A stretch of DNA of 64,000 bases from JBBDJB01 sp040880125. Its GTDB lineage: Bacteria; Planctomycetota; Planctomycetia; Pirellulales; JBBDJB01. The notes beneath the pieces were generated by a model that was given only the letters and a program-made list of their open reading frames with translations, searched no databases and was not told where the DNA came from. The stretch lies in the NCBI GenBank assembly GCA_040880125.1, contig JBBDJB010000032.1, forward strand, positions 1 to 64,000, given 5' to 3'. Below, piece by piece: positions 28,805-40,713 of this stretch. How positions within the stretch are numbered: position 1 is the first letter of the stretch; each line of letters starts with the position of its first letter. The position numbers were made by a program, and so were the translations under genes.

Positions 28805-31800
28805 GAGTTCGATTCCGACGGCTGAAGCGTCGCTGTGGAGCCGGGGGGATGCTCGGCGACGGGCGGAGCGAGGCTTTCTGTGCTTTGGATCGGCGACGCC
28901 ATCGAACTGGCACTTCCGCGGACCACCACCGGCGCCTGACGTTGCCGCGTCAGGACCAATTTGAGCAGCGTCGCCAGCACGGCCAGCAGCAGTCCCAATG
29001 TGGCCGCCTGAGCGATGAGCATCGCCGGCTCGGGGTACACCAGTCCCAGCGCCATCAGGGCCAGTGCTCCGGCTAACAACACGCCCGGATGCCGGCTGGC
29101 ACGTACGTACAGCAGCAACAGTCCCATACCCAGCGTGACGGCGGACGCGAGCAATACAATCAGCGAGCGATCGGCCGTCGAAATTCGTAGCGGTTGGACG
29201 TTCTTCAACGAACTGAATAGGTACCGATTGGTGGTCGAGGGAACGCTCGTGCCGCGCTGGGCCCCCACCCACGTTTCCAACTGCGACTGCTCCATCAGCG
29301 GTTGCCGGCCCCAGTACAGCCCCCGCCAGTCCCACAAGAACTCGCGCGCAAAGTCAGCCGGCATGACCACGACGTGCAAGTCGTTGGGCAGCACGACCTG
29401 CCAGTAGATGTGCCGGATCCAGATATCGTCGGCCGGCCGCGATGGTTCCAGCACAAGCGGACCATTCGAGGCCCCGCCGCCCTGCATGTGGTAGCGGAGC
29501 TCCAGCAGATACTCTCGCTGCGTCGGGGACTCGGGCAGAGGAACCGTCAACCGGCGCTGCTGGGGCATCAGCGCCAGACGCTCACTGTCCAGCTTCGCCT
29601 CGATAGCGTCTTCTGCCACTCCTTCCGGCAGGAGGACCTCGAAGCTCGGCTCATTCGTCGTGAAGCGAAACGTGGCTCGATCCTGTCGGGCTGTGGCGGT
29701 CAACCAGCTTTGCAGCCAGGCTCTTTGCACCACGGTAGAGCCCTCGCTTCGCGGTTGTATAAGATGCGCTACCAGCGGAACGTGCAGCGCCCGGCTCGCT
29801 TTGCTCAGCCGCAATTCGCGGCGCCGGGTGGTCGCCGTTGCCGACGGGTTCACCTCCGCCCAATCCGTGGCGGAAGTCGTGACCTCCGTCCCCTCCGCTG
29901 GCAGGATCGTCACACCGTTACTGCCGAGTGTGCCGTCGGCCGGCATCACCAGCGGCGCCGGCAGTCGAGTGCTCTGCTCGGGCCGCAACAGCGGACCACC
30001 GAACGCATACGAGACATTCACGGTGAAAGCGCCGATGCGAGGCTCCTTCAGAGTAATCTGAACCAGCGTATGTTCGGAGTCGCTGTTCGCCTCCGTGTTC
30101 TCACGCACCGTCACCGGCAAGAGCGGCTCGCCGTCGATGCTGATTTCCAGCCCGCCGGCCGCTGCCAGTTCCGGCGGAACTTCAAGGGAAAGCTTGTCCA
30201 CCGGCTCATAAGCGACGCGATAGGTGAACGTCTGTGCCACTCGGCCGCCGGTAGGATTAATAGTCACGTCGCTTTGCGCGTCGACGTTGATCGCCTGCTC
30301 GTAAACCCGCACGCGTGCGGCAAATTCCGCCGCTTCGACGTCTCCCAAGAAGTACAACGGATTCTGCTGACGAGGCGGCAGTTCGATCCGCGGCGCGCTC
30401 TGCTGCGGCGAAAGCCCCACCATCGCCTCGGTTTGCGGGATCAGTTCTACGTTGTCGTCCGGAAGTACTACCACGATCGACCGCGTTTGCGAATCGGCCA
30501 CCGGTCGAGGCAGAGGCAACCGGGCAGTGCTGTCGTCTCTGTCGACCGCTCGTCGCGCGCTGAACGTCAAGTCAATCTGCCCGATCGACGGCTGCAGAAG
30601 GGGAACGGTCAATCGATCACCATCGGCTGGCGGAATGGCGTCGATGTCCACCAGATTGGCCGGCCCGATCGTCTCCGCGTCAACTTCCCAGCCAGCCATT
30701 TCGATTTCGACCTGAAACGCCTTGTTCCCTCGCACCGTGTAGCGTAGCCGCGCCTCCAGTCGGGCCTGCTCCTCGCCGATCAGCAGCACGTACTGCGGCT
30801 CCACCCGCACGGTCCGCTCGCGCGGTGCGAGCCTGGCAGTGAGTGAGAATGGCTGGCGAAAGTACTCGAATCCGGCGGCCAGATCTTCGCTGCGGAGCGA
30901 CTCCGGCAGCGTCTCGACCTGGTAGGCGCCGCGACGCTGCTGCCAGAGCACATGCCAGTTGCCGACGCGCTCCACGGCGATATGGCCATACTGGCTGACC
31001 GCCCCCAGCACCTCGAAACCGGCCAGCTCAAGCGGCTGCTCCGGCGTCGCCGAGCGATGCGGCTGCTCGGTCACCAGCCGAATCGTCACCGGACCGGCCG
31101 TGGCTGAATCAAGACGCACATCGACAATGCCGCCGTCTTCGGAAGTAGAGGAAGGCGCGATCGCATAGTCGCGCTCGCCGTCGCTTACCAACTCGGCCCC
31201 CGGCGGCAGTCGAACTTGAAGATGGTCGAATGGACCGCCGAAACTGCGGACCGTCAGATCGGCTTCGGTGTGAACACCGCCGCCATCGATCCGGCAGAGA
31301 ATCTCGCCTTTCGCCTCGAGGCGCAATCGGGCGCGGGGCGCCGGTTCATTTGGTCGACTCCATCCGATTTCAAATTCCCCGCCAATGCCGTGCGCCACCA
31401 ATTCAGTCGAATTGTCATCGCCTTTGGGATTTGATTCAACGAGCGCCGCTTCGTCGCTCACTCGTGCTTCGGCACCGGTCAGGTCGACGTTCAAACGGAG
31501 CTCGGAGGCCACGGCGCGCGGAAGATTGAGTTGCAACACGGACTCGCCTGCCACCCGTTTGACCGGCGCGAGAACGGTCCACGACAGCGTTCGCGACTGC
31601 CCCGCCTCGCCACGCATCCAGAGCAAATAGCTGGCCGAGTCATCGTCGTAGTCGATAAACGCATCTGGCGCGTCCAGCGGCTGTTTCGGCGCAACGCGAC
31701 GCATGCCGATGGGAATCCCGACCGTGCCGGTGGTGTTCAGCAGCACCTCCATCACGATCGTCAGTTCCGCGCGGTCGCCGTGGACGGCGCCTGTGATATC

Positions 31801-32118
31801 CAGCCGCTGCATGCTGTAGCGCGGTGTGGCGCTGCCGCGGTTCATCTCGCCCTTCAGCCGGATCGCCTCAAGAAAGTCCTCGTAGGCGTACTGCAAGACT
31901 TTTTGGAGTTGACCGTTGCCGTCCGGTAACAGAAAGGTGTCCGGCTCGGTCCGCTGCACCACGCTTTGGGAATCGGCGCCGCCAGAATCGGCCGGCTCCA
32001 TGACCGTTGGCGGCAGCACGGGGCTAGGCGGCGCCGCCGCCGGCTGCGCAGACAGCGAACCTGCCGGCCATGCCATCCACAGCAAGATCGCCACTGCCAA
32101 TTTAATCGAGTACCGCAC
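28801..32118 (-). CDS. Large exported membrane protein, single module, unknown function
   Basis: About 1105 residues from a GTG at 32118, chosen because GAGGG lies nine bases upstream and a clean signal peptide follows (SIKLAVAILLWMAWPAGSLSAQ); an ATG at 32265 would add 49 residues. After a Pro-rich stretch the protein has DTFLLPDGNG and YAYEDFLEA, then long beta-rich domains, and near the C-terminus two to three transmembrane helices (about residues 985-1065) with a short Ser/Pro-rich tail. The layout (signal, segment with P-D-x-x-G, beta-rich body, C-terminal helices) repeats that of each half of the 2249-residue product encoded next. The 4-base overlap indicates co-translation. Function unknown. 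Confidence 0.75.
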   Translation of the reverse strand: MRYSIKLAVAILLWMAWPAGSLSAQPAAAPPSPVLPPTVMEPADSGGADSQSVVQRTEPDTFLLPDGNGQLQKVLQYAYEDFLEAIRLKGEMNRGSATPRYSMQRLDITGAVHGDRAELTIVMEVLLNTTGTVGIPIGMRRVAPKQPLDAPDAFIDYDDDSASYLLWMRGEAGQSRTLSWTVLAPVKRVAGESVLQLNLPRAVASELRLNVDLTGAEARVSDEAALVESNPKGDDNSTELVAHGIGGEFEIGWSRPNEPAPRARLRLEAKGEILCRIDGGGVHTEADLTVRSFGGPFDHLQVRLPPGAELVSDGERDYAIAPSSTSEDGGIVDVRLDSATAGPVTIRLVTEQPHRSATPEQPLELAGFEVLGAVSQYGHIAVERVGNWHVLWQQRRGAYQVETLPESLRSEDLAAGFEYFRQPFSLTARLAPRERTVRVEPQYVLLIGEEQARLEARLRYTVRGNKAFQVEIEMAGWEVDAETIGPANLVDIDAIPPADGDRLTVPLLQPSIGQIDLTFSARRAVDRDDSTARLPLPRPVADSQTRSIVVVLPDDNVELIPQTEAMVGLSPQQSAPRIELPPRQQNPLYFLGDVEAAEFAARVRVYEQAINVDAQSDVTINPTGGRVAQTFTYRVAYEPVDKLSLEVPPELAAAGGLEISIDGEPLLPVTVRENTEANSDSEHTLVQITLKEPRIGAFTVNVSYAFGGPLLRPEQSTRLPAPLVMPADGTLGSNGVTILPAEGTEVTTSATDWAEVNPSATATTRRRELRLSKASRALHVPLVAHLIQPRSEGSTVVQRAWLQSWLTATARQDRATFRFTTNEPSFEVLLPEGVAEDAIEAKLDSERLALMPQQRRLTVPLPESPTQREYLLELRYHMQGGGASNGPLVLEPSRPADDIWIRHIYWQVVLPNDLHVVVMPADFAREFLWDWRGLYWGRQPLMEQSQLETWVGAQRGTSVPSTTNRYLFSSLKNVQPLRISTADRSLIVLLASAVTLGMGLLLLYVRASRHPGVLLAGALALMALGLVYPEPAMLIAQAATLGLLLAVLATLLKLVLTRQRQAPVVVRGSASSMASPIQSTESLAPPVAEHPPGSTATLQPSESNS

Positions 32119-32645
32119 GATCACGGACCCTCGCAGCAAGCCGGTACGGTCGTTGGCCGGCGCCAGTAAGAATGCGTCTCCGCCAAAGGGGAGAACAAAG
32201 ACGAGAGTGCAAAGGTTCGCCCGCTTGATCCACCCACTGAGCGAGCCGCGGAAGCCGGGCAGCATCCCAGGAGTTCAGGCACCGGATTGCGGTCCAACAC
32301 GACCGGACCATCTACCTGAAATACCTGCGTTGCTCCTCCATCCAGTCTACACAGGCGTTAAGTTCGCTTAAAGCGTCAAATCCGCTCCCCGGGACCGGTT
32401 AGCACCCCCTGAGGCGGTCTCCGGACACTGTGGGCCCAAGTCTATCGTCTCGCCAGCAGTCTCCCGGCCGTTGCCCTGCACAAAAAATCCGTCAACGTCT
32501 TTTTTGCAGCCGTTGATGTTCGCAAGTGGATGCTGCATCCCATGGAGGTGATGCCAAAATGAACCCGCAAGGCGATAATTTGCGAGCGCTGTGAAGAGCT
32601 TTGCTCCGAAATTGGCGAACTTGAAGAACGACGTGGCGGCGTATT
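32119..32645. promoter_or_regulatory. Upstream region of the giant-protein operon
   Basis: A 527-base region upstream of the minus-strand giant-protein operon and downstream of the IMPase-family gene. It should hold the operon promoter. A weak hairpin pairs TCAACG (32492-32497) with CGTTGA (32511-32516) across a T-rich loop. No gene is seen. Confidence 0.4.
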
Positions 32646-33419
32646 TCAACAGCCGGTGAGGTGTGAGGCGATCTGTGCGTGCAGCGACTCGGTGGCAGCG
32701 GCGAGAAAGGCCGGCCGCCACAGATCGAAGGGCCCACCGTCGCGAGCCGTGACCACTCCGCCCGACTCGCAGACCGCCAACACGCCGGCGGCTACGTCCC
32801 AGGGGTAGATTACCGCCGCCCAATAGCCGTCGATCCTTCCGGCGGCGAGATAGCAGAGGTTCAGCGCGGCGGACCCCATTCGTCGAATCGCCTGGCAATG
32901 TTGAGTGATCTCGACCAGGTCCCGCATATCGACCGATTCGGGCTTCACTTTGGGGGGAAGGCTGATCGCCAGCATCGCCTGGCCAATTTGTTCGACTCGG
33001 CTCGTGCGCAGTTGAATTCCGTTCAGGTATGCACCCCCTCCACGAATCGCCGTGTAGCACTCTTCGGCGACCGGATCGTAAACGGCGCCGGCCTGCACGA
33101 CGCCGTCTCGCTCGACGGCCACGGAAACGGAGTACTGCGGCAGCCCGTGGACGAAGTTCGCGGTGCCATCGAGTGGATCGGCTACCCAGCAGTATTCGGC
33201 GTCCGGACGCTGCGTTGCGCCCTCTTCTTCCCCGACAAATCCATGAGTGGGGAAGGCCGTCTCGACGATACGGCGGATCGCGCGTTGCGAGGCCAGATCG
33301 GCCTCGGTAACCAGGTCCGAGGGGCCTTTTTCACGGACACCCAATGGGCCGCGGAACTGTTGGATCGCCTTGCCGCCGGCGCGCGCGGCCTCTTCGCAAA
33401 CGTTTACTAATTGGGACAT
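32646..33419 (-). CDS. Inositol monophosphatase family protein
   Basis: A 257-residue Mg-dependent phosphatase of the IMPase / histidinol-phosphatase / CysQ superfamily. Metal-binding motifs are intact: GEEEG near residue 66, WVADPLDGTANFVHGLP near 80-96, and YPWDVAAG near 205-212. Length fits the family. Sequence alone does not separate inositol-1-phosphate, histidinol-phosphate or PAP as substrate; neighbours give no hint. The start at 33419 (MSQLVNVCEEAARAGG) is preferred to 33458 because the helix typical of the family N-terminus begins there. Confidence 0.9.
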   Translation of the reverse strand: MSQLVNVCEEAARAGGKAIQQFRGPLGVREKGPSDLVTEADLASQRAIRRIVETAFPTHGFVGEEEGATQRPDAEYCWVADPLDGTANFVHGLPQYSVSVAVERDGVVQAGAVYDPVAEECYTAIRGGGAYLNGIQLRTSRVEQIGQAMLAISLPPKVKPESVDMRDLVEITQHCQAIRRMGSAALNLCYLAAGRIDGYWAAVIYPWDVAAGVLAVCESGGVVTARDGGPFDLWRPAFLAAATESLHAQIASHLTGC

Positions 33420-33771
33420 TACGTCATTGCACCTCGGAATTGTGCAACTGGCCACCACGCGCGGACCGATTATAAAGGGTGCCGGACAGTCGTGCTATCG
33501 GTGAGGTCGCGCCGCGAAGCACCTAGAGGTCTGGCGAGAACGAATTGGGCGGCGACAGAAACTTTTTTTTGTCGTAAAGACTGGACAAGCGCCGCCAAGC
33601 TGATACGATGATAAGCGAATTGAGAGACTCAGTCGAACGCAGTAAGTTTTGTTCATCGTAGCGGAATCATTCCCTGTAATAATTCGCGTTTCGACCAGGC
33701 CTCTTCTCTGTTCCGGCCCCGTCGTCTTACCTCGTGTGAGCGGCGGGGTTTTTTTTTGACCACGTGCTGGC
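33420..33771. promoter_or_regulatory. Divergent region with promoter-like boxes and a leader
   Basis: 352 bases between the divergent IMPase-family gene and the unknown gene at 33772. On the plus strand, TGGACA (33582-33587), a 16-base spacer and TACGAT (33604-33609) resemble a housekeeping promoter, giving a start near 33616. TACGATGA (33604-33611) is the exact complement of TCATCGTA (33653-33660), so an inverted repeat spans the -10 region. A terminator-like hairpin at 33717-33757 follows. Confidence 0.45.
33717..33757 (+). terminator. Intrinsic terminator-like hairpin in a leader (possible attenuator)
   Basis: CCCCGTCG (33717-33724) pairs with CGGCGGGG (33741-33748) with one G-T pair, a 16-base loop, and is followed directly by nine T bases (33749-33757). 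It ends 14 bases before the ATG of the downstream gene and points the same way, so it would stop transcription before the gene unless prevented. It could also end a short RNA of about 140 bases. Confidence 0.6.
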
Positions 33772-34518
33772 ATGTCCGAAGCGAGTCCTCCTGCTCCCGC
33801 CACGTGGACACTGCAGGACACCCGCGCGCAGTACATCGCCGGCGAGTTGCGCGGAACAGTCGATCTGACCTCCCCGCGGCCAGGCCTGTCGGGGCTTTCG
33901 CTGCGAGGACAATCGCTGCCGGGAAGCATTTTGCAGGTCGCGTTCGATCCTGCAGCTTCGGACAGGTCAGCCCGTTTGTCCGACGCCTACATCCGCCGGT
34001 CGGACCTGGTCGCCACCTACACATCAACGGAGGCGTGTCCCTTCCGGACGCAAATCTATTGGCGCGCCGTGGCGGACAATGCTGCGCTGACCGCGCTCGA
34101 CCTGATCATCTCGGTACAGACGCATTTGCTCGACACACGCCCGGTACTGCAAGCCAGTATATCTCTACCGGGCGAGCTGCTCCGTTTGCGCGAGGGCGGT
34201 GATGGTCACTTCGAACCGGTGGAGTGTCGTAGCGCGGCGGACGATGCCGACGCCCCCGGATGCTTTCTGTGGCGGATAGCCGGTTCAGGCCTCAGCTTCG
34301 CCGGAATGATTCACCCGGCGGATCGGCGGAGTCTTCACATCGAGCGGGACGGCGAACAAACCCGCGTGCGGTTCAGCCTCTTCTCGTGCTTCTTAGAGAA
34401 GGGGGTCATCCTGCGAGCGCGCCTGCGCGGAGTATTCCTCCCGCGCGAGAGCGAGGATGTCGCCGCAGTGAACTGGTACCGCGAGCTGGTCGCGGCGAAG
34501 CCGCCGCTGACCACCTGA
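33772..34518 (+). CDS. Conserved-looking protein of unknown function
   Basis: A 248-residue protein with no signal peptide or membrane helix. It appears beta-rich: it contains WTLQDTRAQYIAGELRG at the start, an RTQIYWRAV segment, SVQTHLLDTRP, a long Gly/Glu-rich turn, and a C-terminal strand region with HIERDG and RFSLFSCFLEKGVILRARLRG. Residues around 150-160 carry cysteines (VECRS, PGCFLWR). I do not recognise a family; the pattern suggests a soluble beta-sandwich. It has no Shine-Dalgarno site, and the T-run of the terminator-like hairpin ends 14 bases before the ATG. Confidence 0.68.
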   Translation: MSEASPPAPATWTLQDTRAQYIAGELRGTVDLTSPRPGLSGLSLRGQSLPGSILQVAFDPAASDRSARLSDAYIRRSDLVATYTSTEACPFRTQIYWRAVADNAALTALDLIISVQTHLLDTRPVLQASISLPGELLRLREGGDGHFEPVECRSAADDADAPGCFLWRIAGSGLSFAGMIHPADRRSLHIERDGEQTRVRFSLFSCFLEKGVILRARLRGVFLPRESEDVAAVNWYRELVAAKPPLTT

Positions 34519-34587
34519 TCGAAGGTCCGTTGATGATCGTCCGCGCCGCCGCAGTCGGAATTTGTCCGGTCATGCGACCAATGTCGG

Positions 34588-35760
34588 CTATTGCTGCGGG
34601 GGCTGCGTCTGTGGCTTGCAATAGGAAAGCGCAAGCAGGGCATATCCTGTGACGAGATTTGGGTCGCCTTCCAGCCAGCGGTCGTTCTCGTTCACCCATG
34701 AGCCGTCGGGCCGCTGGCGCTTCGCCAACTCTTCTACCAGATCCCGTCGCCAATTGTGCCGGTCACCGCTGCCTTCCACGATCACGTCCTCGCCGATTGC
34801 CTCGAGGGCTTTGGCAAACGTGTGATAGTAGTAGTAGAGTCCGGCATTTCCCATGCCCGGGTTCTCATCGAGCGCGTAGTGCTGCCGGGCCCAGTCGTAT
34901 GCGGCCTTGACGCGCATATCTTCGGGTCCGACACCGGCGTAGATCATGCTCTTCAGTCCGGCGTAGGTCATCGAACCGTAACTCCGCAGCCCGCCGCTAG
35001 TCGTCTCGCCGGCCTGGCTCTGACCGCCCGCGGCGATCGTGTAGTAAAAGCCGCCGTCAGGATTCTTCGTGCTGAACTCGGTGGTGTTGTGCTCCGATTC
35101 GAGGTTCTGGCACCGCGATACGAACACCAGCGCTGCTTGAAGATGTTCGTCATCCGGGCCGTTGCCGGTGGCCTTGAGTCCTTCGATCAGGAAACTGGTG
35201 TTCGACAGATCAGGTCGGGAATGACTGCCGTATCCGGCACCACCGTAGCTGGGGCTGGAGATGTCGTGGCCCTCTTGGGCATCCCATTGAATGCCCTTGA
35301 TAAACTTTTCCGCCCCGTCCAGGAGCTCGTCGTAGCGGCCGTCGCGATTGGCCTCGTTGAAGCAGAGGATCGCCAGGCACGTCTCGTAATTTCGGTGCCG
35401 CGAGCCTTCGGCGTAGATTCCGCCGTCGTCGTGGACGAAGCCTTTTAGGTACTCGAGGCTTCTCGCGATGAGCGGGTCTTCCGCCGTGCGTCCAGTGCGA
35501 AGCAGGGCAGTGGTGGCCAGTGCCGTGATGGCCGGTCCCGCGTGACTGCTGTAGGAGCCGTCCTCGGCCTGCCCCTGGTTTTCCAAATAGGCGATGGCCT
35601 TGGCGACGGTTTGCTCGTAGACGGCCGGATCGGGCCCAGCGACCGGCTCAGGATCGGCGGCTTGCGCCAATGCGTTGCCGGTGCAGGTTTGCCAGGCGAG
35701 AACCGCCACCAAGCCGCAATAGGCTAATATGGCGAAACGTGAACCGAGGTACCATCGCAT
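34588..35760 (-). CDS. Secreted prenyltransferase / squalene-cyclase-fold protein
   Basis: A 390-residue exported protein. The start at 35760 is set by GGAGG seven bases upstream; the next residues form a signal peptide ending near NALAQA. The rest is an all-helical toroid of repeated units with the motif family seen in prenyltransferase and squalene oxidase repeats: YLENQGQAEDGSYSS, GFVHDDGGIYAEG, TKNPDGGFYYT, and KRQRPDGSWVNEN. These match the QxxDGSW consensus. Catalytic cyclase motifs (DxDD) are not seen. Such secreted forms are common in planctomycetes; their function is not known. Confidence 0.82.
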   Translation of the reverse strand: MRWYLGSRFAILAYCGLVAVLAWQTCTGNALAQAADPEPVAGPDPAVYEQTVAKAIAYLENQGQAEDGSYSSHAGPAITALATTALLRTGRTAEDPLIARSLEYLKGFVHDDGGIYAEGSRHRNYETCLAILCFNEANRDGRYDELLDGAEKFIKGIQWDAQEGHDISSPSYGGAGYGSHSRPDLSNTSFLIEGLKATGNGPDDEHLQAALVFVSRCQNLESEHNTTEFSTKNPDGGFYYTIAAGGQSQAGETTSGGLRSYGSMTYAGLKSMIYAGVGPEDMRVKAAYDWARQHYALDENPGMGNAGLYYYYHTFAKALEAIGEDVIVEGSGDRHNWRRDLVEELAKRQRPDGSWVNENDRWLEGDPNLVTGYALLALSYCKPQTQPPQQ

Positions 35761-35906
35761 GAGAATCCTCCCTCTCTCCGCTTCCGCTGCTGAGCGCATG
35801 TAATTCGGCCGAAAAGCCGCTCCAACCGTACCGTCACTCCAATTTTAGCCCGCGAAGGGGAAAAGGATAATTTTTACTCGCAGGTATCCTCGCCCCTAGC
35901 AGTCTG

Positions 35907-36194
35907 TCAGCGGACCACGGCCAAAATCTCGTCCTCGCTCATGATGAGCAGTTCTTCGTTGTCAACGACGACTTCGGTGCCGGCCCAGCTACTGAACAGC
36001 ACCCGATCACCTTCGCTGACTTCGTGCTTTGCCCGGGCTCCGTTGTTCAATAATTTTCCGTCGCCGACGCTCAAGACCTTTCCCTGGCGTGGCTTTTCGC
36101 GTGCCGAGTCGGGAAGCACAATTCCCCCGGAGGTCTTCTCTTCCGATTCGAGGCGCTTGACCACCAGCTTGTCGCCGAGGGGCACGACTTTCAT
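35907..36194 (-). CDS. groES: 10 kDa chaperonin (GroES)
   Basis: A 95-residue co-chaperonin that caps GroEL. The full-length family pattern is visible: PLGDKLVVKRLESEEKTSGG at the N-terminus with the mobile loop (EEKTSGGIVLPDSAREKP, residues about 18-35), the GKVLSVGDG turn, and EGDRVLFSSWAGTEV, ending in DEILAVV. No groEL lies next to it within the window, so the partner must be elsewhere. No CIRCE element was found upstream. Confidence 0.96.
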   Translation of the reverse strand: MKVVPLGDKLVVKRLESEEKTSGGIVLPDSAREKPRQGKVLSVGDGKLLNNGARAKHEVSEGDRVLFSSWAGTEVVVDNEELLIMSEDEILAVVR

Positions 36195-36410
36195 GTTGTA
36201 ACGCTCCTAATTGAACCTGATTTCCACAACTCAATCTGTCGCTTTCGCTCGACAAGCCGCTAATTGTCTCGCGCCCAGGAAAGTGGCACAAGCCACAAAC
36301 TGCCGCCGGAGGCGCGAGAATTTGACACAGATCGGCCAGCGTTTTACATTGACGATTCGCAGTGAATGCACTGGCGATGACACTTTCGAGCGAGCCGCCC
36401 GGATTCCGAC

Positions 36411-38972
<2,562 letters not shown>

Positions 38973-39030
38973 GTCGGCCGCAGCCAGCAGGTTTTATACC
39001 GTGTTCGAACCGACAACGCCAAATAACGCA

Positions 39031-40452
39031 ATGCGCTTGCCACATCGACAGCCGCTGTTCACGCGGCGCGACGCCCTGATCCGCGGTGGTGCCGGTTTCG
39101 GTGCGCTTGCGCTGGCGGAGTTGTTCGGCGCATCGATCGACAGTCAACTAGCGCGGGCGGCCGTTCCGCCTCGGCCGCATCATCGTCCGACGGCCAAGAA
39201 CATCATCTTCCTGTTCATGGAGGGCGGGCCCAGTCACATCGACACGTTCGATCCGAAGCCGAAGCTGAACGAGCTGGCCGGGCAGCCGTTGCCGGAGAGT
39301 TATGGTCGGGTAATCACGGCGATGGGCGAAAGGGGGGCGCCGCTGTTGGCCTCGCAGCGAAAATGGAAGCAGCAGGGCGAGAGCGGCCTTTGGGTGTCCG
39401 ATTGGCTACCGCACCTGGCCGAGTGCGCCGACGATCTGGCGGTCGTTCGCTCGTGCTGGTGCGACGGGCTGAACCACGTGGGCTCCGTCTGCCAAATGAA
39501 CACCGGCTCGACGCTGGCCGGTCGGCCGTCGCTGGGAAGCTGGGTCAGCTACGGGTTGGGGACGGAGAACAACAACCTGCCGTCGTTCGTGGTGTTGCTT
39601 GATCGCGAGGCGATTGTCAGCGGGGGACCGCGCAACTGGGGCTCCGGCTTTCTGCCCGGTATGTACGACGGCACGCAGCTTCAGACCGGTGACGAACCGA
39701 TCCCGAACCTGCACTCGCCCGAGAGCGTCAGCGATGCGCGGCAGCGGCGGAAGCTGGATCTGCTCGGCGAGCTGAATCGGGAGAATCAAGCGCAGCACCC
39801 GCTGGCCGACGCGTTGGAAGCTCGCATCCGCAGTTATGAGCTGGCATTCCGCATGCAGGCCGAAGCGCCCGAGGCGGTCGATCTGACGAAGGAAACCGCC
39901 GAGACCCGTACGCTGTACGGGCTGGATGACGAGCAGTCGGGGGCGATGGGGCGCAACTGCCTGTTGGCACGTCGGCTCGTCGAGCGCGGTGTCCGCTTCG
40001 TGCAGGTGTACCACGGCGCCGGCAGCCGTTGGGACGCGCACTCAAACATCGAGTCGAATCACACGACGCTCTGCCGCGAGATGGATCTTCCCGTGGCGGG
40101 ATTGCTGAAGGATCTCAAGCGACGCGGATTGCTTGATGAAACGCTGGTGGTCTGGGGTGGTGAATTCGGCCGCACGCCAATGAGCGAGAAGGGCAACGGC
40201 CGCGATCACAATCCCACCGGCTTTACCATGTGGATGGCCGGAGGCGGTGTCCGCGGCGGTCAAGCAATCGGCACGACCGATGACTTGGGCCTGCACGCCG
40301 TCGAAGATCGGCTTCACATCCACGACCTGCACGCCACGATGCTCGATCTGTTGGGCGTAGACCATTCGCGGTTGGTGTATCTGCACAAGGGGCGTCCGGA
40401 ACGGCCGACGCTCAACGAAGGCGGCGCCTATCGGCAAATCCGCGGCGTATAG
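39031..40452 (+). CDS. DUF1501 domain protein, Tat-exported
   Basis: A protein of 473 residues (483 if the GTG at 39001 is used). The N-terminus has a twin-arginine type signal: FTRRDALIRGGAGFGALALA. The DUF1501 core has NIIFLFMEGGPSHIDTFDPKP near residue 55, MSEKGNGRDHNPTGFT and LHIHDLHATMLDLLG near the C-terminus. This family belongs to the alkaline-phosphatase/sulfatase fold. It sits directly after its usual DUF1549/DUF1553 partner. Its substrate is unknown. Confidence 0.92.
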   Translation: MRLPHRQPLFTRRDALIRGGAGFGALALAELFGASIDSQLARAAVPPRPHHRPTAKNIIFLFMEGGPSHIDTFDPKPKLNELAGQPLPESYGRVITAMGERGAPLLASQRKWKQQGESGLWVSDWLPHLAECADDLAVVRSCWCDGLNHVGSVCQMNTGSTLAGRPSLGSWVSYGLGTENNNLPSFVVLLDREAIVSGGPRNWGSGFLPGMYDGTQLQTGDEPIPNLHSPESVSDARQRRKLDLLGELNRENQAQHPLADALEARIRSYELAFRMQAEAPEAVDLTKETAETRTLYGLDDEQSGAMGRNCLLARRLVERGVRFVQVYHGAGSRWDAHSNIESNHTTLCREMDLPVAGLLKDLKRRGLLDETLVVWGGEFGRTPMSEKGNGRDHNPTGFTMWMAGGGVRGGQAIGTTDDLGLHAVEDRLHIHDLHATMLDLLGVDHSRLVYLHKGRPERPTLNEGGAYRQIRGV

Positions 40453-40713
40453 CAGGTCTTCGCTTGTCAAATTGAGCCACAGTGGTTCGCCCGGTTGGTC
40501 GCCGTTTGCCTTTGCCGGCCCGGGCAAGGTATGCTCTGAAGGGATTCGCGCTGGCCGCAGATGCTGGCGCGGCTCGTAAATTTCGGGAACGTTCACTCCT
40601 CTCTTTCCGCCAATTCGCGGCAGGTGAACGTCCCGCATCGCGCAGTAATTCAGATGTCTCGTGGGCGTCCCGTGAGTATCGCGAAGGCGATTCGGCTCGA
40701 AGGAGTACTTGAT

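Noticed and set aside
29302..30747. Plus-strand open frame of 481 codons
   Set aside because: Antisense to the 1105-residue exported protein; Arg/His-rich composition and no motif.
36195..36410. Possible CIRCE heat-shock operator upstream of groES
   Set aside because: The CIRCE inverted repeat (TTAGCACTC, nine bases, GAGTGCTAA) was looked for and not found.
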